A stretch of DNA of 64,000 bases from an uncultured Hyphomicrobiales bacterium (lineage in GTDB: Bacteria > Pseudomonadota > Alphaproteobacteria > Rhizobiales > Beijerinckiaceae). The DNA lies in assembly GCA_903931945.1 (NCBI GenBank), contig CAIZEI010000171.1, forward strand, positions 19,320 through 83,319, given 5' to 3'. The position numbers and the translations under genes are program-made. The notes under the pieces are model-generated. The model was given only the letters and a program-made list of their open reading frames with translations. It was not told the DNA's origin and ran no database searches. Position 1 is the stretch's first letter. Each line of letters begins with the position of its first letter. Below are positions 9,852 through 17,768 of this stretch, in pieces.

Positions 9852-10076
9852 TTATCGGCGACGTGAAGCGACCGCGTCAGACGCGCTGTATCCGCGATGC
9901 CTTTTTTGATGAGCGAGTACGGCGATCTCCGCCTGCCGGGGCGTCGCGAAAATCGCGCCTTCAAGACGGGCGTAGGGCTTCGCCGCCGAATAGAAGCGGT
10001 AACCCCGCCCCTCGGCGATGACGATTCCAGCGGCCCCTGTTTCAATTTCGATGATGTAACTCTTTTCCGTGGTCAT
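9852..10076 (-). CDS. Small conserved-looking protein, first structural gene of the ssu operon
   Basis: A 74-residue soluble protein with 'SYIIEIETGAAGIVIAEG' then 'YRFYSAAKPYARLEG' and 'FATPRQAEIAVLAHQ', a small alpha/beta pattern without a signal peptide or metal motif. The AGGAG ribosome-binding site at 10081-10085 stands five bases from the ATG, and the stop is 17 bases before ssuA, so it is very likely translated as part of the operon. I recall similar small proteins beside ssu genes in rhizobia, but no function is known to me. The leader structures at 10089-10187 end right at its ribosome-binding site, which would make it the first gene to feel any attenuation. Confidence 0.7.
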   Translation of the reverse strand: MTTEKSYIIEIETGAAGIVIAEGRGYRFYSAAKPYARLEGAIFATPRQAEIAVLAHQKRHRGYSASDAVASRRR

Positions 10077-10088
10077 GGCTCTCCTGCC

Positions 10089-10187
10089 GCCGGCGCGAAC
10101 CGGCGTCCCTGGTGCTATCCGAAAGGAGGTGTCGTCAGGCGCGGGGGAAGGGACACGCGCCTGTCGCGGACGACATCCGGCGACAGG
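10089..10187 (-). promoter_or_regulatory. Candidate attenuator: overlapping hairpins ahead of the ssu operon
   Basis: On the transcript strand three perfect stems occur in order. Hairpin 1 spans 10187-10160 (arms CCTGTCGC and GCGACAGG, 12-base loop). Hairpin 2 spans 10163-10136 (arms CAGGCGCG and CGCGCCTG, 12-base loop). They share the four bases 10160-10163, so they cannot form together. Hairpin 3 spans 10104-10089 (GCCGG and CCGGC) and abuts the ribosome-binding site AGGAG of the 74-residue gene. Between hairpins 2 and 3 is CACCTCCTTTC (10131-10121), identical to the anti-Shine-Dalgarno end of 16S rRNA and able to pair with that AGGAG. The hairpins overlap a short leader frame. Structure is seen; regulation is inferred. 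Confidence 0.5.
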
Positions 10188-10242
10188 AGAAGACGGAAAT
10201 TGGCGAGGCGATTTCAGGCCGTTCGGGGCAAGCGTTGGTCAT
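10135..10242 (-). CDS. Putative 35-codon Cys-containing leader peptide of the ssu operon
   Basis: An ATG at 10242 opens 35 codons ending in TGA at 10135-10137. GGAG (10251-10254) lies eight bases upstream, an ideal ribosome-binding site, and a perfect 7-bp hairpin (10265-10283, loop GGGAG) precedes it. Cys codons are at positions 5, 20 and 30; Cys-20 lies in the 5' arm of hairpin 1, so a ribosome stalled there would prevent that hairpin and favour hairpin 2. Upstream of a sulfur-scavenging operon this is what a cysteine-sensing leader would look like. It is short, has no known homologue that I recognise, and could be chance. Confidence 0.45.
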   Translation of the reverse strand: MTNACPERPEIASPISVFSCRRMSSATGACPFPRA

Positions 10243-10368
10243 GGTTCCGACTCCAGCAAGGAGCCCACGAACTCCCTTCGTGGCGCTTTTAGCATTTGTT
10301 GACGCGGCGCAAGCTGCTCAATCAAAATCCGCGACTGGTCGGCCTTTTTAATTCCGATCAGTTTAGTA

Positions 10369-10396
10369 AGAATAAGAGACGCCGAGAAATTGTCAA
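10369..10396 (-). promoter_or_regulatory. Sigma-70-type promoter for the ssu operon
   Basis: On the minus strand TTGACA (10396-10391) and TATTCT (10374-10369) are separated by 16 bases, close to consensus in an AT-rich pocket. Transcription would begin near 10360 and run through the leader ORF and hairpins into the ssu genes. Just downstream is the imperfect dyad ATTC...GGAAT (10374-10351), a possible regulator site. The rest of the gene-free stretch 10397-10703 holds the upstream region of the rightward gene at 10704 and shows nothing else I can name. Confidence 0.5.
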
Positions 10397-10703
10397 GTGC
10401 GGAAGCCTCAATTTCAGCGCGGTCGTGCGATTTTTTTTCGCGCGCGGAACGAGTCACGGCGCGCAAAGCCGCGTTGGTCAAGGCCCATGCGCGTGGACGA
10501 ACAAAAGGAAGAGCGGGATAACCTGCGACTCTGCACGTTCGCGTCCCAAAAAACAGCCGGATCGGCAATGTCCAACCGTCGCCGGAGTTGGATCGTGAAT
10601 TGTGGTCATGACGCTCGCTTGCCAAATCTCCCGCGCCGGTTCTATCCTGCCGCAAATATCGTCGGCGCCTGAAGCGAGCGTCTGACTGCAGGGAGGATGC
10701 GCG

Positions 10704-11408
10704 ATGGGCGAACATGACGAGGCGCGAAGAGCGTTTTTGCTGAAATCGGCGGTTGGCGTTGGCGCTATGGCGGGGACAGCCTTGCCCGGCGAAGCTTTGG
10801 CGCGAGCGCGCGGTCGTCATGGCGGCGAAGCCAAAGCGGTCGAGAGCGCCCCCGCCAAAACAACGTCCGCACATGGCGGAACAGAAAATCGCGGGCTGTT
10901 TCTCAACGAGGATGAATTTGCCACGGTCGCCGCCTTTGCCGAGCGCCTAATGCCCGGCGCGCCGGGCAAAGCGGGTGCGAAAGAGGCGGGCGTCGCCAAT
11001 TATATCGATCAGGCTTTGGCGGGCGCCTATTCAGACCAGCAGGAGTTTTACCGGCATGGTCTGAAAGCGCTCGACGCCCAGAGCAACGAACTGCATGGAG
11101 ACGCATTCCTCTATCTGAAGCCCGAGCAGCAGGACGCTGTCGTCACAGCGCTCGAAGCAGGCAAGGCCCCCGCTTTTTCATGGCCGGCGGCGCAGGCGTT
11201 TTTCAACACTCTGCGCACGCATACGATGGAAGGCATGTTCAGCGATCCCGTTTATGGCGGCAATCGCGATTTTGCGGGCTGGAAACTGGTCGGTTTCCCC
11301 GGCGCACAACGGCTTTACACACAGGCCGATATGTTGAGCACAGAACCATTCAAGCGCGCCGCCATCGGTTTGCAATCGGTGGAAAAAACGTCGAACCGGA
11401 GGGGTTGA
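10704..11408 (+). CDS. Gluconate 2-dehydrogenase subunit 3 family protein (Tat-exported gamma subunit)
   Basis: A 234-residue protein with a twin-Arg signal 'EARRAFLLKSAVGVGAM' at residues 6-22, followed by the subunit-3 domain with 'FLNEDEFATVAAFAERLMPG' near residue 70 and 'YGGNRDFAGWKLVGFPGAQ' near the C-terminus. In membrane-bound gluconate and sorbitol dehydrogenases this subunit escorts the flavin subunit through the Tat pathway and is tethered in the periplasm. ATG 10704 has AGGGAGG eight bases upstream. The next gene begins three bases after the stop, so the two are translated together. The usual third subunit, a cytochrome c, is missing. Confidence 0.85.
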   Translation: MGEHDEARRAFLLKSAVGVGAMAGTALPGEALARARGRHGGEAKAVESAPAKTTSAHGGTENRGLFLNEDEFATVAAFAERLMPGAPGKAGAKEAGVANYIDQALAGAYSDQQEFYRHGLKALDAQSNELHGDAFLYLKPEQQDAVVTALEAGKAPAFSWPAAQAFFNTLRTHTMEGMFSDPVYGGNRDFAGWKLVGFPGAQRLYTQADMLSTEPFKRAAIGLQSVEKTSNRRG

Positions 11409-11411
11409 GCC

Positions 11412-13133
11412 ATGGCCACGCAAAAAGCGGATGTTGTGATTGTCGGCGTTGGCGCGGCTGGCGGGATTATCGCTGCGGAACTCGCAAAAGCGGGAATGAA
11501 GGTCATCGGACTTGAACGCGGACCCAAGCTGTCGACGGCGAGTTTTCAGTCGCTCGATGAATTGCGCTATTTTCAGAGGCAGGAGACACGCCCTCACCCC
11601 AAAAAGCAGCCGGTGACCTGGCGGGCCAACGCCAGCGTGCGCGCCACCCCGATCGCTCAACAGAACAATGGCAATCAGGCAGGCGGCGGCACTGTGCATT
11701 ACGGCACCTTGTCCTGGCGGTTTCACGAGGACGATTTTCGCGTTCGATCGCAGACGAGCGAACGCTATGGCGCAAAGTCTATCCCCGAGGAGTCCTCCGC
11801 CATCGACTGGCCCATCAGTTATGCCGATCTGGAGCCCTATTACGACCAGGCGGAGCGCGAAGTCGGCGTTTCGGGCAAAGCCGGAAACATCAAAGGCCAG
11901 AAAATTGAGGGCGGCAATATTTTCGAAGCGCCGCGCGACCGCGACTATCCCATGCCGCCCCTGTTCGTTGATCAGGCGGGACGAATTTTTGAAGAAGGGG
12001 CGAAAAAGCTTGGCCTGCATCCGTTCGCATCGCCGCGCGCGATTGCATCCGAGCCTTACAAGGGCCGCGCGGCTTGCACCTATTGTACTTTTTGCCAATC
12101 CTTTGGCTGTTTTGTCGGCGCCAAAGGCAGCATCATGGTCACCAAACTGCCGGAAGCCGAAGCCAGCAATAATTTCACGCTCATCACCGGCGCGATGGTC
12201 AACAAGGTCAACACTGATACAGCAGGCAAGGCGACAGGGGTCACATATTGGGGCATCGATGGATCAGAAAATGTCGTCGAGGCGGATATCGTGATTCTTG
12301 GCGCCTTCATTTATGACAATATCAGATTGCTGCTCCTCTCGAAGACGGCAAAGCACCCCGATGGCCTTGGCAACTCAACCGGCCACGTCGGCAAGCATTT
12401 GATGGCGCATATCGGCGCGCGCGCGTTCAGTATCTACGATGATCGCCATGTCAATATCTTCATGGGGCCAAGCGCGCAACGCCATACGATCGATGATTTT
12501 AATGCTGACAATTTCGATCATAAGGATCTCGGCTTTATTCGCGGCGCGCAGATTTCCGTGTCGCCGGCCGATCTTGCCGCCGGACCGATCGGCGCGGCTG
12601 GCAGCCTGACGCCGCCGCCCGGAACGCCGCGCTGGGGCGCCGCCTATCGCGATTTCCTGTCCACCTATTACACGCGGTTTGCGGCCATCAACGCGCAGAC
12701 GGAAAATCTGCCCTATGCGGATCAGATGATCGATCTCGATCCGAATGTGCGCGATATGTATGGCCTGCCGGCGCCGCGCCTCACTTATGACTGGCGGAGG
12801 CCGGCCGAAAGCAAACGCCTGGCATTCATGCAGCAGAAGCTTCTTGAGATCGGCAAAGCGATGGGCGCCTCGAAAGTCTGGCTTGGCGCATCGAGCCCCG
12901 GCTCGCCCGGGGCGCATCATCAGGGCGGCGCGCGCATGGGGTCCGACCCACGCGATTCTGTCGTCAACTCGTTTGGGCAGACGTGGGATATCCCCAATCT
13001 GTTCGTCGTTGGCAGCGCGACGCATCCGACGATGAGCGGTTTCAATCCAACGCTGACCATAGAGGCCCTGGCCTTCCGCACCGCTGAAGCCATTGCAACC
13101 CGCTACCGCAAAAGTCCGGGGCCGCTCGTTTAG
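11412..13133 (+). CDS. GMC-family FAD oxidoreductase (gluconate 2-dehydrogenase-like flavin subunit)
   Basis: A 573-residue GMC flavoprotein. The dinucleotide-binding motif GVGAAGG is at residues 12-18 and ends with 'VIGLERG'; 'GGGTVHYGTLSWR' near residue 95 and 'VGSATHPTMSGFNPTLTIEAL' split near 545-565 are the conserved FAD and active-site regions, with His in 'GAHHQGGARMG' and Asn in 'GFNPT' as the catalytic pair. It oxidises a sugar, sugar acid or polyol, passing electrons on. It has no signal of its own and would ride on the Tat signal of the preceding subunit. Its last four bases overlap the convergent pdeM. Confidence 0.87.
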   Translation: MATQKADVVIVGVGAAGGIIAAELAKAGMKVIGLERGPKLSTASFQSLDELRYFQRQETRPHPKKQPVTWRANASVRATPIAQQNNGNQAGGGTVHYGTLSWRFHEDDFRVRSQTSERYGAKSIPEESSAIDWPISYADLEPYYDQAEREVGVSGKAGNIKGQKIEGGNIFEAPRDRDYPMPPLFVDQAGRIFEEGAKKLGLHPFASPRAIASEPYKGRAACTYCTFCQSFGCFVGAKGSIMVTKLPEAEASNNFTLITGAMVNKVNTDTAGKATGVTYWGIDGSENVVEADIVILGAFIYDNIRLLLLSKTAKHPDGLGNSTGHVGKHLMAHIGARAFSIYDDRHVNIFMGPSAQRHTIDDFNADNFDHKDLGFIRGAQISVSPADLAAGPIGAAGSLTPPPGTPRWGAAYRDFLSTYYTRFAAINAQTENLPYADQMIDLDPNVRDMYGLPAPRLTYDWRRPAESKRLAFMQQKLLEIGKAMGASKVWLGASSPGSPGAHHQGGARMGSDPRDSVVNSFGQTWDIPNLFVVGSATHPTMSGFNPTLTIEALAFRTAEAIATRYRKSPGPLV

Positions 13134-13873
13134 TTGCGTTCCGGCGGACAGCGCGACATCGGCACGCGGTAAATCTTGTCGCGTCCGATGGTATGGGCAT
13201 ACGGTTCGGCATTGCCGAACAGGACATGAAACGCGTCGTCGCGAATATTCAGTCCGCCAGCGTATGCGCCAAAGGCGGGCATGACGCAGCGCTCGCCATC
13301 GGAGACAAAACACCGGCGCCGGATCGAGCCGGATTGTGACCAGACCCGCGCGACAGGATGGAGATGTCCAGCAATCTCGCCGGGTGACGCGCCCGGCAAG
13401 GGCTCGTGGCGCAACGTGAGCGCCCCGAACCGCAGCTCGGCGACGGCCTCGCCGCCAATCGCTTCGGGCGGGGCAGGATCATGGTTGCCAGCGATCCAGA
13501 TCCAGTCGCGGCCGGTGGTCAGGCTGCGCAATCCCTCCCGATCGAGGCCCGCCATGCGGGCTTCCGCACGGCGGTCGTGAAATGAATCTCCCAGCGCGAC
13601 AACAACACGCGGGTTCCATCGCGCGATGACCGCAGTCAGCCGCGCCAGCGTTGCGGCTGTGTCGTAGGGCGGCAGCATCACGCGGCGCTCGGCGAAAGCG
13701 GACCCCTTTTCGAAATGCAGGTCCGAGACCACAAGGGCTTGTTCGGAGGCGATCCATAACGCGCCAGAGGGATCGGGCGTCACAGTGACATCCGCCAGGG
13801 AAAAACCGGCGCATCCCATGTGAACGATATTGGCGTCGGCCGGAAGCGCGTTGGCTGTCACACTATGTTCCAT
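13130..13873 (-). CDS. pdeM: Ligase-associated DNA-damage-response metallophosphoesterase
   Basis: A 247-residue calcineurin-type phosphoesterase. Metal-binding motifs are visible in order: 'VVSDLHFEKG', 'VVALGDSFHD', 'IAGNHD' and 'AGHLHP'. This set and length match PdeM, normally encoded next to an Lhr-type helicase, an ATP-dependent DNA ligase and an exonuclease. The Lhr-type helicase is in this window at 37831-40386 but not adjacent; ligase and exonuclease are not seen. ATG 13873 is preferred to an upstream ATG at 13954, which would run into the divergent hydrolase gene's promoter. Confidence 0.8.
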   Translation of the reverse strand: MEHSVTANALPADANIVHMGCAGFSLADVTVTPDPSGALWIASEQALVVSDLHFEKGSAFAERRVMLPPYDTAATLARLTAVIARWNPRVVVALGDSFHDRRAEARMAGLDREGLRSLTTGRDWIWIAGNHDPAPPEAIGGEAVAELRFGALTLRHEPLPGASPGEIAGHLHPVARVWSQSGSIRRRCFVSDGERCVMPAFGAYAGGLNIRDDAFHVLFGNAEPYAHTIGRDKIYRVPMSRCPPERN

Positions 13874-13994
13874 TTCGGGTCGCTCGGTTGTTCCGGGTTT
13901 GCGGTATCGAGGCGGCTCGCCTAAATCTGTGCGCCAGAAACTGACTGATTCCATAAAGGTCGTCCAGACCGGACAATATCCAGGAAAACCTCAT

Positions 13995-14876
13995 ATGCCT
14001 GAGCAAGACGTTTCCTTCAGTTCCGAAGGGCTCAAGATTGCAGGAACCGTCGGGATTCCCGATGGCCTGAAACCGGGAGAAAAACGTCCGGCGTTTCTGG
14101 TGTTGCATGGCTTTGGCTCAACGCGCAACGCGGGCAATGTGCGCGGCCCCTGTGACATGCTGGAAAAGCTCGGCTATGTCACGTTGCGGTTCGATATGCG
14201 CGGCTGCGGCGACAGCCAGGGCGCGCGGGGACATCTGATCTGCCTCGAGCAGGTCGCCGACACGCGCAATGCCCTCACCTTTCTGGCCGGCCATCCCAAC
14301 GTCGATGGCGTGCGCATTGGCGTTCTTGGCAGTAGCTTTGGCGCGGCTGTTTCAGTCTATACGGCGGGCGTCGATCCGCGCATTGCAGCATGTGTTTCCG
14401 CTTCGGGCTGGGGCAATGGCGAAACCAAATTCAGGGGCCAGCATCATGGTCCTGGCGAATACGAACGCTTTCTTGAGATGCTGAGGAATGGCCGCGCCTA
14501 TCGCGAGCGCACAGGTCAATCCATGATGGTCTCACGTTATGACATTGTGCCGATTCCTGCGCATCTGCGGAGCCATGTGGTCGAGAAATCCGCGCACCAG
14601 ATGACGGTTGAAACGGCCCAGGGGATGTTTGATTTTCGCGCCGAGGATGTGATCGGCCAGATCGCGCCAAGGCCCTGCCTGCTCCTGCATTCGAGCGTCG
14701 ATTCGGTGACGCCGACGCAGCAATCCATCGACATGTTTGCGCGCGCGGGCCAGCCGACGGAATTACATCTGTTTTCGGGGACCGACCATTTTATGTTCGC
14801 TGAAGGCAATACACGGGTGCATCGTGTTGTCGTCGATTGGCTTGCAAAATTTTTTCCCGTTAAATCCGTAAGTTAG
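13995..14876 (+). CDS. Alpha/beta hydrolase (prolyl-oligopeptidase/dienelactone-hydrolase-like)
   Basis: A 293-residue cytoplasmic hydrolase. The nucleophile elbow GSSFG is at residues 112-116 (Ser-114); the acid is probably in 'LHSSVDSVTP' and the His in 'SGTDHFMF'. The oxyanion strand 'FLVLHGFGSTRNAGN' is at 34-48. ATG 13995 has AGGA ten bases upstream and starts just before the conserved fold; the frame is open further upstream but overlaps the divergent pdeM region. Substrate unknown; such enzymes are often esterases or acyl-peptide hydrolases. Confidence 0.78.
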   Translation: MPEQDVSFSSEGLKIAGTVGIPDGLKPGEKRPAFLVLHGFGSTRNAGNVRGPCDMLEKLGYVTLRFDMRGCGDSQGARGHLICLEQVADTRNALTFLAGHPNVDGVRIGVLGSSFGAAVSVYTAGVDPRIAACVSASGWGNGETKFRGQHHGPGEYERFLEMLRNGRAYRERTGQSMMVSRYDIVPIPAHLRSHVVEKSAHQMTVETAQGMFDFRAEDVIGQIAPRPCLLLHSSVDSVTPTQQSIDMFARAGQPTELHLFSGTDHFMFAEGNTRVHRVVVDWLAKFFPVKSVS

Positions 14877-14909
14877 GCTCAGGAAGCCGATATTTTCAGT
14901 CATACATTC

Positions 14910-14929
14910 CGGGCGGGCCATGCCGCCCG
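14910..14929. terminator. GC hairpin between hydrolase and oxidoreductase genes
   Basis: Perfect 7-bp stem CGGGCGG/CCGCCCG with a six-base loop, 34 bases after the hydrolase stop. No T-run follows on either strand, so it is a possible pause or Rho-assisted terminator rather than a clear intrinsic one. Confidence 0.3.
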
Positions 14930-14977
14930 CGCAAGCCGCGCTTTAAAGTTCAAACATCGGAAACAGGAAAACCCGCC

Positions 14978-15985
14978 ATGCGCGCCTACCAACTCAAAAG
15001 CCAGACCGGACTCGATGGGCTCGAACGGATGGAGTTGCCCGAACCCAGGCCCGCGCGCGGGCAGATCGCCATCCGCGTCGCCGCTTGCTCTTTAAACTAT
15101 CGCGACCTTGCGATCGCGACCGGCGCCTATCGGCAACCCGCAAAGCCGTCGGTTATTCCGCTTTCGGACGGCGCCGGCGAGGTCATTGGCGTCGGGCCGG
15201 ATGTCGCCCGATTCAAGGTGGGCGACAGGGTCGCCGGGTGTTTCTTTCAGGACTGGGACGCGGGCGAGCCCAACGCCTATGTGCAAAACAGTGCGCTCGG
15301 CGGCGCGCGCGATGGAATGCTGGCGGAAGTCGTCGTGCTGGAAGAGCGCGGCGTGGTTCATATTCCGGCCCATATGAGCTTTGAGGAAGCTGCGACCCTG
15401 CCTTGCGCCGCGTTGACGGCCTGGCACGCATTGATCGAGCACGGTCGCCTCATTCCCGGGCAAACCATTCTTGTTCAGGGCACCGGCGGCGTATCGATTT
15501 TTGCGCTTCAGATCGCACGCATGATGGGCGCAGAAGTCATCGCGACCTCTTCAAGCGACGAAAAGCTGGCGCGCGCAAAAGCCCTTGGGGCAAACCATCT
15601 CATCAATTACAGGATGCAACCTGACTGGGAGAAGCGCGCGGTCGAAATCACCGGCGGGCGCGGCGTCGACCAGGTGGTGGAAGTCGGCGGCCCCGGAACG
15701 TTCGCGAAGTCTCTCGCCGCCATCAGGGTTGGCGGTAAAATCAGCCAGATCGGGGTGCTTGCCGGAATGGCGGAAGTTAACCCGGCGATGATTCTCGCCA
15801 AACGAGCCAATGTTCAGGGAATCAGCGTGGGCTCAACACGCATGTTTGAAGCGATGAACAGAGCTTTTTCGGTAAATGGTCTGAAGCCGGTCGTCGATCA
15901 TGCCTTCTCGTTCGATCAGACTGTTGAGGCCTATCGGCATCTGAAAGCCGGCGCGCATTTTGGCAAGGTTGTGATCCGGATTTGA
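14978..15985 (+). CDS. Zinc-type/MDR-family NAD(P)-dependent oxidoreductase
   Basis: A 335-residue medium-chain dehydrogenase/reductase. It has the N-terminal GroES-like domain ('SLNYRDLAIATGAY' near 40-53, 'PLSDGAGEVIGVG' near 67-79) and a Rossmann domain with 'ILVQGTGGVSIFALQIARMMG' split around residues 165-185. The catalytic-zinc Cys of classic alcohol dehydrogenases is replaced by the 'NYRD' type, as in quinone-oxidoreductase-like members. It may reduce an enone, quinone or aldehyde. It stands alone between hairpin 14910 and a DUF1330 gene on the same strand. Confidence 0.8.
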   Translation: MRAYQLKSQTGLDGLERMELPEPRPARGQIAIRVAACSLNYRDLAIATGAYRQPAKPSVIPLSDGAGEVIGVGPDVARFKVGDRVAGCFFQDWDAGEPNAYVQNSALGGARDGMLAEVVVLEERGVVHIPAHMSFEEAATLPCAALTAWHALIEHGRLIPGQTILVQGTGGVSIFALQIARMMGAEVIATSSSDEKLARAKALGANHLINYRMQPDWEKRAVEITGGRGVDQVVEVGGPGTFAKSLAAIRVGGKISQIGVLAGMAEVNPAMILAKRANVQGISVGSTRMFEAMNRAFSVNGLKPVVDHAFSFDQTVEAYRHLKAGAHFGKVVIRI

Positions 15986-16102
15986 GCCGCAATTCTGCTG
16001 GTTCGGGCGCCTCCGCGCGCTCACGACGTCTTGCTTCGCAGCGCCGCGCCTGTCATTTTCGTCCCGGCGCGCAAGAGGCGCGGCGCAACAGGAGGACATT
16101 TC

Positions 16103-16393
16103 ATGGCGAAAGCCTATTGGATCGCAGCCTATCGATCGATTTCCGATGCCGAGAAACTCGCCGAATACGCCAAACTTGCCGCGCCTGCGATCGCCGCCGG
16201 CGGCGGCAAATTTCTGGCCCGCGGCACAGCGGCCAAGACCTATGAAGCTGGCGTTTTGCAGCGCACTGTCATTATCGAGTTTGAATCGGTCGCCGCCGCA
16301 ATCGCCACACATGACAGCCCCGGCTATCAGGCTGCTTTGAAGGCGTTGCATGGCGCCGCGGAACGCGATCTGCGGATCGTCGAAGGCGTTTGA
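16103..16393 (+). CDS. DUF1330 domain-containing protein
   Basis: A 96-residue protein of the dimeric alpha/beta-barrel DUF1330 family: 'AYWIAAYRSISDAEKLAEYA', 'GGGKFLARGTAAKTYE', 'RTVIIEFESVAAAIATHDSPGY' read through the whole length. ATG 16103 has AGGAGG nine bases upstream; a longer frame to 16031 has no such site. Function of the family is unknown; it is often found beside oxidoreductases, as here. Confidence 0.88.
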   Translation: MAKAYWIAAYRSISDAEKLAEYAKLAAPAIAAGGGKFLARGTAAKTYEAGVLQRTVIIEFESVAAAIATHDSPGYQAALKALHGAAERDLRIVEGV

Positions 16394-16698
16394 TCCGGTT
16401 GCGCATCGTGTTCGAGCGCTGGGCGAGACGCGCAGATTCTTTTTGGGCGGCAGATCGCATTTCCGGCTTTCCGCGCTGGATGTCCGAAAAGCGTTTCGAA
16501 ATCTTCGGTCATATTCTACCTCACTCATGAATTGGGGCGGGCATGCTTTGGAAAAGCCTCGACTGCCCGCTTGCAGCTCCATGGCGTCGCACGTCTGCGT
16601 CCGATTGCCATGCAGCACCCGGGTCTGGACAGGATGGCTTGTCCATGCTGCAATCTTCAAACAAGTTTGAAAAAGCCTGATCGGGCGCAATGGAGGAA
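16394..16698. other. Gene-free stretch before the 16.7-21.4 kb operon
   Basis: About 305 bases. No credible frame, repeat or strong palindrome is seen; it presumably carries the promoter for the rightward operon that follows. A long leftward open frame across it (to 15833) is antisense to the oxidoreductase and DUF1330 genes and is not a gene. Confidence 0.5.
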
Positions 16699-17748
16699 AT
16701 GGATCCGGCGATGAAAAAGCACAGTGTGGCTTTGACGTTTCTTTTGGCGGCTGTGTGCGTATTGTCGTCTCAAACTTTTGCGCAAACGCCGGCCGAATTC
16801 TATAAAGGCAAAACGGTCTTTATGTTGATCGGCTCGGCCGTCGGCGGCGTTTATGATATTGTCGGACGAATAGCCGCGCGTCACATGGGCAAATTCATCC
16901 CCGGCGAGCCGAAGATCGTGCCTCAAAACGTGCCGGGCGGCGGCAGTCTGGCGCTTGCCAATCAATTCGCCTCGATTACTCCGCGCGATGGCACGGCCAT
17001 CGGTATTTTCAACAATGGCATGCCGACGACGCCGCTGCTGGATCCCCAGGCCGGTCATTTCGACGCGCGAAAATTTCAATATCTCGGTAGTCCCAGTCGT
17101 GAAACGCATATTCTCGTCGTCTGGCGCGATGCGCCGACGAAAAGCTTTGATGACCTTTTTACAAAAGAACTCATTCTTGGCGCGACGTCGCCGGGCGCCG
17201 CTCCCTATGACTTTCCTCTCCTCACCAACGCGTTGATTGGCACGAAGTTCAAGATTGTCACCGGCTATCCGGGCGGGCAGGAAACGCAACTTGCCATGCG
17301 GCGTGGCGAGATTCAGGGCAACGCCGGCGTTGCGCTTGGCTCGTACAGGACCGATTACCAGGACGCCGCGCGCGATGGCGATGTGCGGATTGTCGCCAGT
17401 TTTGGCATGCGTCCCCGCCCGGAATTTCCTGAACTCAAGGATATCCCGATCTTTCCCACCGGCAAGAATGACGAGGAAAAACGCCTGTTCGAACTAATGT
17501 ATGCGCGGCAGGATTTCGGTCGCCCCTTCGCCGTGCCCGAGGGCGCGCCCGCCGCGCGCGTCGCCGCGCTGCGCGAGGCGTTCGTCAAGACCATAAATGA
17601 TCCGGACTTTCGCGCCGATATGGCGCGCGCTGGCGCCGACATCGATCCGGTCTCCGGCGAGGAACTGGACACGCTCACGCAACGCCTCTACGCGACGCCG
17701 CCCGCCACCGTCGATCGCATGCGCGCGATCATGAGCGCCCACAAGTAA
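16699..17748 (+). CDS. TctC/Bug-type tripartite tricarboxylate transporter substrate-binding protein
   Basis: About 349 residues with a Sec signal ('KKHSVALTFLLAAVCVL' to 'TFAQ'), then the Bug signature 'AEFYKGKTVFMLIGSAVGGVYD', 'PGGGSLALANQFAS' and 'LRRGEIQGN'-like pocket segment. GGAGG overlaps the region between alternative ATGs at 16690, 16699 and 16711; the exact start is uncertain and I give the middle one. It is 20 bases ahead of the TPP enzyme gene and is the first gene of the operon. It probably binds the operon's substrate in the periplasm; no TctAB partner is nearby. Confidence 0.87.
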   Translation: MDPAMKKHSVALTFLLAAVCVLSSQTFAQTPAEFYKGKTVFMLIGSAVGGVYDIVGRIAARHMGKFIPGEPKIVPQNVPGGGSLALANQFASITPRDGTAIGIFNNGMPTTPLLDPQAGHFDARKFQYLGSPSRETHILVVWRDAPTKSFDDLFTKELILGATSPGAAPYDFPLLTNALIGTKFKIVTGYPGGQETQLAMRRGEIQGNAGVALGSYRTDYQDAARDGDVRIVASFGMRPRPEFPELKDIPIFPTGKNDEEKRLFELMYARQDFGRPFAVPEGAPAARVAALREAFVKTINDPDFRADMARAGADIDPVSGEELDTLTQRLYATPPATVDRMRAIMSAHK

Positions 17749-17768
17749 TTCAAACCGGGGAAGCCAGG

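Noticed and set aside
10077..10250. SAM-type riboswitch upstream of the ssu operon
   Set aside because: None of the conserved SAM-I or SAM-II core elements could be found; the leader-ORF model explains the stems better.
15833..16690. 285-codon leftward frame
   Set aside because: Lies antisense to the oxidoreductase and DUF1330 genes; no homology seen.
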